Source of the DNA: Amycolatopsis sp. DSM 110486
Lineage (GTDB): Bacteria; Actinomycetota; Actinomycetes; Mycobacteriales; Pseudonocardiaceae
Assembly (NCBI RefSeq): GCF_019468465.1
Contig: NZ_CP080519.1
Span: 4,541,001 to 4,605,000, forward strand
DNA: 64,000 bases
Direction of reading: 5' to 3'
Shown here: positions 18,056 to 25,330 of the stretch, in pieces
How the letters are laid out: every line of letters begins with the position of its first letter
Position numbering within the stretch: position 1 is the stretch's first letter
Notes under the pieces: generated by a model
Database searches by the model: none
Told to the model about the DNA's origin: nothing
The model's input: the letters and a program-made list of their open reading frames with translations, nothing else
Program-made: the position numbers and the translations under genes

Positions 18056-19566
18056 CCCAGAGCTCGCTTAAGGATCTTGCCCATGTCGTTGCGCGGCAAC
18101 GCGTCCAGGTAGCGCACGACCCGTGGCCGCTTGTGCGGCGCCAGCAGTTTCGCCACGTGATCAGCCAGCTCCGAAGCCGACGGCCGCTCACCCGCGGGCA
18201 CCACCCACGCCACGATGCGCTCACCGAGATCGTCGTCCGGCTCACCTGTCACGGCCGCCTCGGCGACGCCCGGGTGCTCCAGCAGCGCGTTCTCGATCTC
18301 GCCGGCGCCGATCTTGTACCCACCGCTCTTGATCAGGTCGGTGGCCTTGCGCCCGACGATCTTCACGTACCCGTCGGCGTCGCGCGTCGCCATGTCGCCG
18401 GTGCGGAACCAGCCGTCCGCAAAAGCGGCAGCCGTCGCGTCCGGCCGGTTGAGATACTCGGTGAACAGGTTCGAGCCGCGCACCTGGATCTCGCCGACGG
18501 TCTCTGCCGGATCAAGACCGGTGATCGCTGTGCCTATTTCCCTGCCCGCCTCGTCGACCAGCCGCAGCTCCACGCCCGCCAGCGGCACGCCGACCGTGCC
18601 CGGCTTGCGCTCGCCGTCGGCGCGGACGCTGGTGTTCATCAGCGTCTCGGTCATCCCGTAGCGCTCCACGACCTGCTGCCCGGTCGCCGCCGTGATGCGC
18701 TGGTGGTCGTGCACGGGCAGCGCCGCCGACCCCGACACCAGCAGCCGCGCGCCGCGCAGGGCCGAGGCCAGCTCGGCGTCGTTCGCCACCGTCTCCGCGA
18801 TCCGGTGGTACATCGTCGGGACGCCGAACATCATCGTCGCGCCGCTGGTCAGCTCACGGGCGACGCCCTCGGTCGAGAACCGCCCGAGGTGGCGCACCGA
18901 GCCGCCCCGGCGCAGCGGGCCGAGGATGCCGAGGATCAACCCGTGCACGTGGAACAGCGGCAGCCCGTGCACCAGCACGTCGTCGCTGGTCCATTCCCAC
19001 GCGTCCTCCAGCGCGTCCAGTGTGGCCGAGATCGCGCGGCGGGGGAGCACCACGCCCTTGGGCGGGCCGGTGGTGCCGGAGGTGTAGACGATGAACGCGG
19101 GCGCCTCGGCGTCCGGCTCGTCAGCGGGCACGGACCCCGACCCGGTGAGCGGGATGTCGCGCCGCTCGAGCCCCGCCAACCCCTCAGGCAGCTCGCCGCC
19201 GGCCTCGGCCAGCACGAGCGCCGGCGTGCTGTCGGACAAGATGTGGGTCAGCTCGCGTTCACCGATTTTCGGGTTCAGCGGCACCACGGGCACCCCCGCG
19301 AGCAGCGCGGCGACCACGGCGACGCTGGTGTGCAGCGTCGGCGTCGCCCACACCGCGACCCGGCCGGTGGGCAGCTCGTTCGCCAGGGAACCGGCGACCG
19401 CGCCCAGCTCGGCGTAGGTGAGCGCCTGGTCACCGAAGCGCACCGCCTCCTTGCCAGAGCCGTCGGTGATCGCGGGGAACAGCGGATCGGGCACGGTGAG
19501 GACCTCCTGCGGCGCGGCGTCGGCGGGCGTCTCACCGGCACCGTACCGCGCCGTGACCTCGGCCAC
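18052..19566 (-). CDS. Acyl-CoA synthetase, malonyl-CoA synthetase (MatB)-like
   Basis: An ANL-superfamily ligase of 504 residues. The AMP-binding P-loop YTSGTTGPPKG is near residue 162, the VERYGMTETLMN motif near 295 is typical of malonyl/methylmalonyl-CoA synthetases, GWFRTGDMA lies near 388, and the C-terminal catalytic lysine is in MGKILKR at the end. It would activate malonate or methylmalonate with ATP and CoA. The GTG at 19566 adds about 27 residues compared with typical MatB; an internal GTG before PDPLFPAI is a plausible true start. It heads the minus-strand operon with the carboxyltransferase. Confidence 0.85.
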   Translation of the reverse strand: MAEVTARYGAGETPADAAPQEVLTVPDPLFPAITDGSGKEAVRFGDQALTYAELGAVAGSLANELPTGRVAVWATPTLHTSVAVVAALLAGVPVVPLNPKIGERELTHILSDSTPALVLAEAGGELPEGLAGLERRDIPLTGSGSVPADEPDAEAPAFIVYTSGTTGPPKGVVLPRRAISATLDALEDAWEWTSDDVLVHGLPLFHVHGLILGILGPLRRGGSVRHLGRFSTEGVARELTSGATMMFGVPTMYHRIAETVANDAELASALRGARLLVSGSAALPVHDHQRITAATGQQVVERYGMTETLMNTSVRADGERKPGTVGVPLAGVELRLVDEAGREIGTAITGLDPAETVGEIQVRGSNLFTEYLNRPDATAAAFADGWFRTGDMATRDADGYVKIVGRKATDLIKSGGYKIGAGEIENALLEHPGVAEAAVTGEPDDDLGERIVAWVVPAGERPSASELADHVAKLLAPHKRPRVVRYLDALPRNDMGKILKRALG

Positions 19567-19650
19567 CTGCGACGCGATTCACACGGTTGCGGGGTTGCCC
19601 CTTCGGCCCGCCAGCCTGGCACTTCGAGACTGGACGTAAGCTGGGAAACC

Positions 19651-20316
19651 GTGCTGGTACTGGCGATCGACACCTCGACCCCGGCCGTGACCGCGGGCAT
19701 CGTCGCCGTGGACGAGTCGGAACTGACCACCCGGGCCGACCGCGTCACGGTCGACCCGCGAGCCCACGGCGAGCTCATCACGCCCCACGCCCTCGCGGCG
19801 GCCGAGGCAGCGGGGGTGACCCTGCGCGACCTCGACGCGATCGTGTGCGGCGTCGGCCCCGGCCCGTTCACGGGCCTGCGCGCCGGCATGGCCACGGCCG
19901 CGGCGTACGGCCACGCGCTCGGCATCCCCGTCTACCCGGTCGGCAGCCTCGACGCGATCGCCGCCGAGGTGGTGCGCACGGACAAGCCGTTCCTCGTGCT
20001 CACCGACGCCCGCCGGCGCGAGGTGTACTGGGCCGAGTACGACGCGGCCGGCACGCGCGTGAGCGGTCCCCACGTGCAGCGGCCCGCCGAGGTCGAGACC
20101 ACTTCGCGCGTCGCCGCGGGCGACGGTGCGCTGCAGTACGCCGACGCGATCGGCGTCGTGCCCATCGAGCCGCGGTTCCCGTCGCCGTCCGGGCTGGTCC
20201 GCGTCGCCCGCGAAGCCCTGCTCGCCGGCGTGACGCCCGAGCCGCTGACGCCGCTGTACCTGCGCCGCCCCGACGCTGTCGAGCCGACGGCCCGCAAGCG
20301 GGTGACCTCGCCGTGA
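19651..20316 (+). CDS. tsaB: tRNA threonylcarbamoyladenosine biosynthesis protein TsaB
   Basis: TsaB is an ASKHA-fold scaffold that dimerises with TsaD for t6A synthesis. The 221-residue protein starts VLVLAIDTSTPAVTAG, has GVGPGPFTGLRAGM near residue 69, and LTDARRREVYWAEY near 118. The GTG at 19651 opens on the conserved first strand. Its stop overlaps the rimI start (GTGA), and rimI in turn overlaps tsaD, giving a compact tsaB-rimI-tsaD operon identical in order to that of mycobacteria. Confidence 0.95.
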   Translation: MLVLAIDTSTPAVTAGIVAVDESELTTRADRVTVDPRAHGELITPHALAAAEAAGVTLRDLDAIVCGVGPGPFTGLRAGMATAAAYGHALGIPVYPVGSLDAIAAEVVRTDKPFLVLTDARRREVYWAEYDAAGTRVSGPHVQRPAEVETTSRVAAGDGALQYADAIGVVPIEPRFPSPSGLVRVAREALLAGVTPEPLTPLYLRRPDAVEPTARKRVTSP

Positions 20317-20795
20317 AGCTCGACGGCCTGCGCCGCAGCGACCTGAAGCGCTGCGCGGAGATCGAGCAGGTGCTCTTCCCCGGCGACGACCCGTGGAGCG
20401 CCCGCGCGTTCCACTCCGAGCTCGACCAGGGCCACTTCTACTTGGCCGCGCGCACCGACGACGGCACCGAGCTGCTCGGCTACGGTGGCCTCGCCGTGGT
20501 CGGCCGCCGCGGCGAGTACGAGGCGGAGATCCACACCATCGGTGTGGTGCCCGAGGCGCAGGGCCAGGGCATCGGCAAGGCCCTGCTGCGCGCCCTGCTG
20601 GACCGCGCCGACGAGGCGTCGGCGCCCGTGTTCCTCGAGGTGCGCACCGACAACGACACGGCCGTCGGCCTCTACGAACGGCACGGTTTCGAGAAGCTCG
20701 GCATCCGGAAGCGCTATTACCAGCCCTCCGGCGCCGACGCGTTCACCATGGCCCGCCCGGCGCGGACCCCGGCACGAGATGAGGTGGCCGGCTGA
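20313..20795 (+). CDS. rimI: Ribosomal protein-alanine N-acetyltransferase (GNAT)
   Basis: A 160-residue GNAT enzyme that in characterised species acetylates the N-terminal alanine of ribosomal protein S18. The acetyl-CoA-binding motif is [16 protein letters not shown] near residue 75, followed by [20 protein letters not shown] near 105. The position between tsaB and tsaD, with four-base and one-base overlaps, is the classic arrangement and supports the symbol. Confidence 0.93.
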   Translation: MKLDGLRRSDLKRCAEIEQVLFPGDDPWSARAFHSELDQGHFYLAARTDDGTELLGYGGLAVVGRRGEYEAEIHTIGVVPEAQGQGIGKALLRALLDRADEASAPVFLEVRTDNDTAVGLYERHGFEKLGIRKRYYQPSGADAFTMARPARTPARDEVAG

Positions 20796-21841
20796 TGTCG
20801 CGCGTCATCATGGGTATCGAGAGCTCCTGCGACGAGACCGGCGTCGGCCTCGTCCGCCTGCACGACGACGGCGCGGTGGAACTGCTCGCCGACGAGGTCG
20901 CTTCCAGCGTCGAGCAGCACGCGCGCTTCGGCGGCGTGGTACCCGAGGTCGCCAGCCGAGCGCACCTCGAAGCGATGGTGCCCACGGCCGAGCGGGCGTT
21001 CGCGACGGCCGGGCTGAAGCTGTCCGATGTGGACGCCATCGCCGTGACTGCCGGACCCGGGCTCGCCGGTGCGTTGCTGGTCGGGGTGTCGGCGGCGAAG
21101 GCCTACGCGTCGGCGCTCGACGTGCCGCTCTACGGCGTGAACCACCTGGCCGGGCACATCGCCGTGGACACGCTGCAGCACGGTCCGTTGCCCACGCCGG
21201 TGCTCGCGCTGCTGGTGTCCGGCGGGCACACGCAGCTGCTGCGCGTGGACGACATCGCGTCGAAGATCACCGAGATCGGGTCCACTGTGGACGACGCCGC
21301 CGGCGAGGCCTACGACAAGGTCGCCCGCGTGCTGGACCTGCCTTATCCGGGTGGGCCGCCGATCGACAAGGCGGCTCGGCTCGGCAACGGCTCCGCCATC
21401 GCGTTCCCGCGCGGGATGACCGGTCCGCGCGACGCGAAGTTCGACTTCTCGTTCTCCGGCTTGAAAACCGCGGTGGCGCGGTGGGTGGAGAACGTCGAAC
21501 GCGACGGTGGCGAGGTACCGGTGAACGACGTTGCGGCTTCGTTCCAGGAGGCCGTGGCGGACGTGTTGACCGCGAAGGCCGTGAAGGCGGCGAGGGAACA
21601 GGGGATCGGGACCATCGTGATCTCCGGCGGCGTCGCGGCGAACTCGCGGCTGTCGGAGCTGGCGGCCGAACGCTGCGCCGCGGCGGGCATCGAGCTGCGC
21701 GTGCCGCGGCCCCGGTTGTGCACGGACAACGGCGCGATGATCGCGGCGCTGGGCGCCCACGTCGTCGCAGCCGGGCGCCCGACGGCGCCGTGGGAGTTCT
21801 CGGCCAACCCCGGGCTTTCGGTGGAGATCGTGTCACTTTAG
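20795..21841 (+). CDS. tsaD: tRNA threonylcarbamoyltransferase TsaD
   Basis: TsaD transfers the threonylcarbamoyl group to A37 of tRNA. The 348-residue Kae1/YgjD protein has the N-terminal [12 protein letters not shown], the metal-binding HLEAM (near 50) and HLAGH (near 118) pairs, the SGGHTQLLR segment near 136, and GGVAANSRL near 278. Length is normal. The ATG shares its A with the rimI stop. Immediately after its stop, structured repeat B begins, and in mycobacteria groES follows instead. The intervening 9.9 kb here is therefore an insertion relative to that order. Confidence 0.96.
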   Translation: MSRVIMGIESSCDETGVGLVRLHDDGAVELLADEVASSVEQHARFGGVVPEVASRAHLEAMVPTAERAFATAGLKLSDVDAIAVTAGPGLAGALLVGVSAAKAYASALDVPLYGVNHLAGHIAVDTLQHGPLPTPVLALLVSGGHTQLLRVDDIASKITEIGSTVDDAAGEAYDKVARVLDLPYPGGPPIDKAARLGNGSAIAFPRGMTGPRDAKFDFSFSGLKTAVARWVENVERDGGEVPVNDVAASFQEAVADVLTAKAVKAAREQGIGTIVISGGVAANSRLSELAAERCAAAGIELRVPRPRLCTDNGAMIAALGAHVVAAGRPTAPWEFSANPGLSVEIVSL

Positions 21842-21942
21842 TAATCCGGCCAAAAGCAGGCCGACCCCCACGCGGCAGGTAACTGTTGCTGCGAAGCCAT
21901 TCGGCCGTGACTGTGGTCGGATTACCAACGATCGGCACAGTA
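21841..21942 (+). repeat. Structured repeat, copy B (after tsaD, into the end of the epimerase gene)
   Basis: P1 pairs GTAATCCGGCC 21841-21851 with GGTCGGATTAC 21915-21925 (one G-U). P2 pairs GGCCG 21859-21863 with CGGCC 21902-21906. P3 pairs 21872-21878 with 21886-21892. The same three-helix plan occurs in copy A with different but still paired sequences. The joining segments AAAAGCA and GTGACTG and the 3' tail GCACAGTA are shared. It begins on the base after the tsaD stop and its 3' part encodes the last residues and stop of the minus-strand epimerase. Confidence 0.65.
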
Positions 21943-23094
21943 GGAGCGGGGCCGCTCCAGCGCGGTCTTGACGCCCAGCAGGCGCTCGATCGCGATCGTG
22001 GCTTTTTCGGCGGCATGGCCGTCGCCGTAGGGGTTCGACGTCTGCGCGGGGCACAGGTGCCCGGCCAGCAGCCGGGTCGCGGTGCCGGTGATCTTCTCGG
22101 GATCCGTGCCCACCAGCCACGCGCACCCGGCGTCGACGGCCTCGGCGCGTTCGGTGACCTCGCGCAGCACCAGCACGGGCGTCCCGAACGTCGGCGCCTC
22201 CTCCTGGATGCCGCCTGAATCCGTGAGCACGAGCGACGCCAGCCGCAGCGCGCGCACGAGGTCGGGGTACTCGAGCGGCTCGGTGATCGTCACGCGCTCG
22301 ACGCCGCCGAGCGTCGCGGTGACCTGCGCCCGCACCGCCGGATTGGGGTGGACGGGGAACAACACCTGCACGTCCGGATGGGTTTCGACGATCCGCCGCA
22401 CGGCGCTCAGCGTCTGGTTCAGCGGCTCACCCCAGGACTCCCGGCGATGCGACGTCACCAGCACCAGCCGTTCCCCGGCCTCCGCGATCTCCATCTCCAG
22501 CAACGCCAGCGCCGGATCGTGCGCGGGCAGGTCGCGCGCCGTGATCGCCAGCACCGCGTCGACGACCGTGTTCCCGGTCAGCACGATCTTCTCCTCGGCG
22601 ACGCCCTCCACGCGCAACGCCTTCGCCGCGGCCTCGGTCGGCGCCAGGTGCAACGCCGCGATGCGCGCCACCATCTGCCGCGTGCCTTCTTCGGGGAACG
22701 GCGCGGCGAGATCGTTCGTCCGCAGCCCGGCCTCCAGGTGCACCACCGGGATCCCCAGCCAGAACGCCGCGAGCGCCCCCGCCAGCCCCGTCGTCGTGTC
22801 CCCCTGGACGACCACCGCCGCCGGCATGAGGCTCCGCAACTGCGCGTCCAACGCCGGCAGCAGCCCGCTCACCAGCTCCGCCTGCGTCCCGCTCACCCGC
22901 ACCGGCACGTCCAGCCACGCGTCCACGCCCAGCCCGAACGGCACCAGCGCCTGCTCCACCATCCCCTGGTGCTGGCCGCTGTGCACCAACACGGGCCGCA
23001 CCCCGTCGCGCCCCTCGAGCGCCACAACCAGCGGCGCCAGCTTCACCGCCTCCGGCCGCGTGCCGGCCAGCAACATCACGTCCACGTGTTCCAC
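21922..23094 (-). CDS. wecB: UDP-N-acetylglucosamine 2-epimerase (non-hydrolysing)
   Basis: Converts UDP-GlcNAc to UDP-ManNAc for surface polysaccharide. The protein of about 390 residues has the N-terminal LLAGTRPEAVKLAP, SGQHQGMV near 40, VVQGDTTTGLAGAL near 98, HLEAGLRT near 120, TSHRRESWGEP near 215 and DSGGIQEEAPTFG near 295, all family landmarks. Start choice among GTG 23094, GTG 23085, GTG 23079 and ATG 23076 is open. The last eight residues (from about PRSYCADRW) lie within structured repeat B, so the original C-terminus may have been replaced. It lies beside the exosortase cluster and could feed its glycan. Confidence 0.92.
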   Translation of the reverse strand: MEHVDVMLLAGTRPEAVKLAPLVVALEGRDGVRPVLVHSGQHQGMVEQALVPFGLGVDAWLDVPVRVSGTQAELVSGLLPALDAQLRSLMPAAVVVQGDTTTGLAGALAAFWLGIPVVHLEAGLRTNDLAAPFPEEGTRQMVARIAALHLAPTEAAAKALRVEGVAEEKIVLTGNTVVDAVLAITARDLPAHDPALALLEMEIAEAGERLVLVTSHRRESWGEPLNQTLSAVRRIVETHPDVQVLFPVHPNPAVRAQVTATLGGVERVTITEPLEYPDLVRALRLASLVLTDSGGIQEEAPTFGTPVLVLREVTERAEAVDAGCAWLVGTDPEKITGTATRLLAGHLCPAQTSNPYGDGHAAEKATIAIERLLGVKTALERPRSYCADRW

Positions 23095-23481
23095 ACTTTC
23101 GAGTGTCCCGGAAACCCCGGCCCACCGACGTTCGAGCGAACCGCCGGGTCTTTCACCGCGCGACACGTGCGAGGTGCCGGCTGACGGGGTCTTGTGCTGT
23201 TCGGTTGTGTGTCCTGCTTCCGCGCGCCCGGAGGCTCCGCGGTTCGTGCCGTTGCCTGGCGACCGGCGCGTGCCGGTCGCCTGCGCCGGTGCTCCGCGCG
23301 CGGCGCCGGTTCTGCACGCAGCCGGCGGTGGCGCCGCGGTTGCTGTCGCTTGTCGCCGGTCGCCCTCTCCTTGTTGTTCGGTCTGTGGAGTGGCGCCGGG
23401 CTGCCCGCGGGAGGCGAGCAGCCCGGCGCACGTGTCGCGCAACCGTGGGCCACCGGCTGGATCCGGTGGCCCACGGTGCTG
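23095..23481. other. Gene-free stretch upstream of the epimerase
   Basis: About 390 bp separating the epimerase gene from the small LAATG gene, both on the minus strand. It contains the terminator-like hairpin at 23442-23477 and otherwise only composition-driven open frames in all directions. The epimerase promoter must lie here; none could be placed by eye. Confidence 0.5.
23442..23477 (-). terminator. Hairpin after the small LAATG gene
   Basis: ACCGTGGGCCACCGG (23442-23456) is followed by a 6-base loop and its exact complement (23463-23477), a 15-bp GC-rich stem five bases beyond the stop of the minus-strand small gene. There is no U-tract, as is common for actinobacterial terminators. Confidence 0.75.
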
Positions 23482-23655
23482 CTAACCGCGGGCGAGCCGC
23501 CGGTTGCGGCGGTAGGCGGCGATCACCGCGACGATCCCGAGGACCACGAGGAGCGCGCCGACCGTGATCCACCAGCCGACGTCGGCGCCGGTGGCGGCGA
23601 GGGTGCCCACGCCGCCACCGGCGACGCCGACGCCCGCACCTGGCATCTTGTACAT
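23482..23655 (-). CDS. 57-residue LAATG-motif membrane protein in the exosortase cluster
   Basis: The frame encodes a 57-residue protein: a short Gly/Val-rich head (MYKMPGAGVG), the motif TLAATG near residue 19, one hydrophobic helix (about residues 28-47), and the basic tail YRRNRRLARG. This tripartite layout (short motif, membrane helix, arginines) is that of an LPXTG-like or exosortase sorting signal, yet there is no signal peptide or extracellular domain before it. It lies 21 bp downstream of the choice-of-anchor gene on the same strand and ends at a strong hairpin. Codon third positions are G/C as in real genes. ATG 23655 is chosen; ATG 23646 is an alternative. Function is unknown. Confidence 0.7.
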   Translation of the reverse strand: MYKMPGAGVGVAGGGVGTLAATGADVGWWITVGALLVVLGIVAVIAAYRRNRRLARG

Positions 23656-23676
23656 CAGTCGATCACCCCGGACCGG

Positions 23677-24441
23677 TCAGGCGACCGAGCGGCGACGGGT
23701 GAACCGCAGGCCGACCGGCACGGCGATGGCCGCGAGCACGCCGAGGCCCGCCCACAGGCCGGCGCCCGACGCGAGCGGCATCGGCGGAGCGGCCGGGCCG
23801 CAGGTCGCCGACGACACGATGACGTCGCCGCTGCCGAGGGCGCCGACGACGCCGCCCAGCAGCTTCAGGTGCAGCGCGTTGACGGTGAGGCTGCCGTCCT
23901 TGTTCTTGATCTGCTCGTTGAGGATCAGTGTCGCCACGTTGACCGGACCGAGGCCGACCTTGATCTGCGTGTTCGGCGCCGGGTTCGAGTCGATGTCGCC
24001 GACGCTGCCCAGATCGGCTCCGACCAGCGTGGAGCTGCCCTTGACGCCTTCCTGGGTCGCGGTGCAGACGGCCTCCACGGCCTTGATCCCGACGTTGCCC
24101 AGTGCCGCCTTCAGCAGCGGCAGCCCGACGTCGGCGGTGCTCGCCTTCGCCGTGACCGCGCCCGAGTTGTCGTCGCGGACGGCCGAGGTGTTGATGACCC
24201 CGGCGGTGAGGATCCCGGCGGCGTTGGCACTGACCGTGCTGTTGCTCGTCGGTCCGTCGGTGTTCGCCGCCGCCAGCGGGCCGAGCTTGACCGCGGACGC
24301 GCCGAGCAGCTTCACGTCGACGTTCACGCCGTAGGCGGAGCCGTCACCGGGCGCCGCCGAGGCCGGAACTGCTCCGGCGAGGGCGATGCTCGCCACCACA
24401 GCGGCGAGCATCCCGCCTCGTCGCAAGAGGTGTTTCTTCAC
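23677..24441 (-). CDS. Secreted choice-of-anchor P-like protein
   Basis: A 254-residue exported protein. It has a signal peptide (MKKHLLRRGG, a hydrophobic core, then ASA-APG cleavage near residue 31). The mature beta-rich domain opens GSAYGVNVDVKLLG, which I recall as typical of choice-of-anchor P proteins, and has two cysteines (CTATQEG and SATCGPA) likely disulphide-bonded. The C-terminal sorting region consists of PLASGAG, a hydrophobic helix and FTRRRSVA. The GTG at 24441 has GGAGG seven bases upstream. It is divergent from the exosortase gene, and is the natural substrate candidate. The mature function is unknown. Confidence 0.8.
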   Translation of the reverse strand: MKKHLLRRGGMLAAVVASIALAGAVPASAAPGDGSAYGVNVDVKLLGASAVKLGPLAAANTDGPTSNSTVSANAAGILTAGVINTSAVRDDNSGAVTAKASTADVGLPLLKAALGNVGIKAVEAVCTATQEGVKGSSTLVGADLGSVGDIDSNPAPNTQIKVGLGPVNVATLILNEQIKNKDGSLTVNALHLKLLGGVVGALGSGDVIVSSATCGPAAPPMPLASGAGLWAGLGVLAAIAVPVGLRFTRRRSVA

Positions 24442-24766
24442 TGGTCCTCCGATTTTTGTCAGGGCGAGCCGGTGCACGGACGAATCCCGCTGAACAAGAG
24501 TCGGCACGCTGACCGAATATCGGTGGCGTTGCCGGAAATGGCACACAATTCCGGGGAGACCACCGTATCGGGTGGTTTCACCGGACCGTTCCCCACGTCG
24601 GTGCGGGCATCACCTGAACGGCCTAGCAAGGTTCTCGCCATTCGTGCCGAAAGGCGCTGGGAGATCCCTGAGAAGGGAGATACCTGTCGAAAGTTCCGGC
24701 ACCTGTGTCCTACGCTGGCGCCGGGGTCCGCCGTTCTTCCGAACGTTTCCGGCTGAGAGGGTCGTC
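24442..24766. promoter_or_regulatory. Divergent promoter region of the exosortase cluster
   Basis: This 325-bp spacer drives the anchor-protein gene leftward and the exosortase-glycosyltransferase genes rightward. It is less GC-rich than its surroundings. It contains an inverted repeat ACCACC-6-GGTGGT at 24559-24576 that could be an operator. No sigma-factor consensus could be assigned with confidence. Confidence 0.45.
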
Positions 24767-25330
24767 GTGGCAGTAGCGAACACACCTGTGTCCCCCGTCT
24801 CCCGGTTTCCGCTGCGTATGGCGGTTCTCGGGGTGGTCGCGGTCGGCGTGGTCCTGGTGCTCGTGGAGCGGTCGTACCGCGAGTTGGAAGTGCAGCTCGC
24901 GGGGGCGATACTGAGGGTCATCACCTCATCGGGTGTTTATGTGGCCGGTAGCCGCGAATCTGTGTACTTCGGGTTGACCGGCGCTACTCCGTTCGGGTTG
25001 AGAATGACCCCGGAATGCTCTTCTGTATTCCTCTTGCTGCCACTTCTGCTCGTGACCGCGGTGCTCCTCTACTTCCGTCCGCAGAATGCGCGCCGACTGT
25101 TTCTCTCGCTGGTAATTGCCGCGATCGCCGTCATTCTCGTGAATCAGTTGCGCATTCTCACCATCGTCGGTCTGGTCCACGCACTGGGCACCGACGAGGG
25201 CTACTACTGGGGCCACACGCTGCTCGGCTCGATGGTCAGCGTCCTCGGCGGCGCGGTGTCGCTCGTGCTGTTCGTCTGGCTCGCGACCCGCAAGACGAAG
25301 GCGGAGAAGAACCAGGGCACGGCCGCGTGA
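24767..25330 (+). CDS. xrtP: Exosortase/archaeosortase family transpeptidase
   Basis: A 187-residue polytopic membrane protein with all three exosortase catalytic residues in family context: Cys in TPECSSVFLLLPL (near residue 86), Arg in NQLRILTIVG (near 128), and His in YYWGHTLLGS (near 149). At least four membrane helices surround them. Exosortases cleave C-terminal sorting signals of secreted proteins and pass them to the surface, often with glycosylation. The GTG start at 24767 follows GAGAGGG. It overlaps the GT2 gene by four bases and is divergent from its likely substrate. The symbol (exosortase P) is recalled from the actinobacterial association with choice-of-anchor P proteins. Confidence 0.85.
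   Translation: MAVANTPVSPVSRFPLRMAVLGVVAVGVVLVLVERSYRELEVQLAGAILRVITSSGVYVAGSRESVYFGLTGATPFGLRMTPECSSVFLLLPLLLVTAVLLYFRPQNARRLFLSLVIAAIAVILVNQLRILTIVGLVHALGTDEGYYWGHTLLGSMVSVLGGAVSLVLFVWLATRKTKAEKNQGTAA

Noticed and set aside
18133..19650. Long plus-strand extension upstream of tsaB
   Set aside because: It is antisense to the MatB-like gene, and the conserved TsaB N-terminus begins at 19651.
23194..24756. 520-aa plus-strand frame across the exosortase partner genes
   Set aside because: It lacks domain similarity, while the opposite strand encodes a signal peptide and sorting signal with proper ribosome-binding sites.
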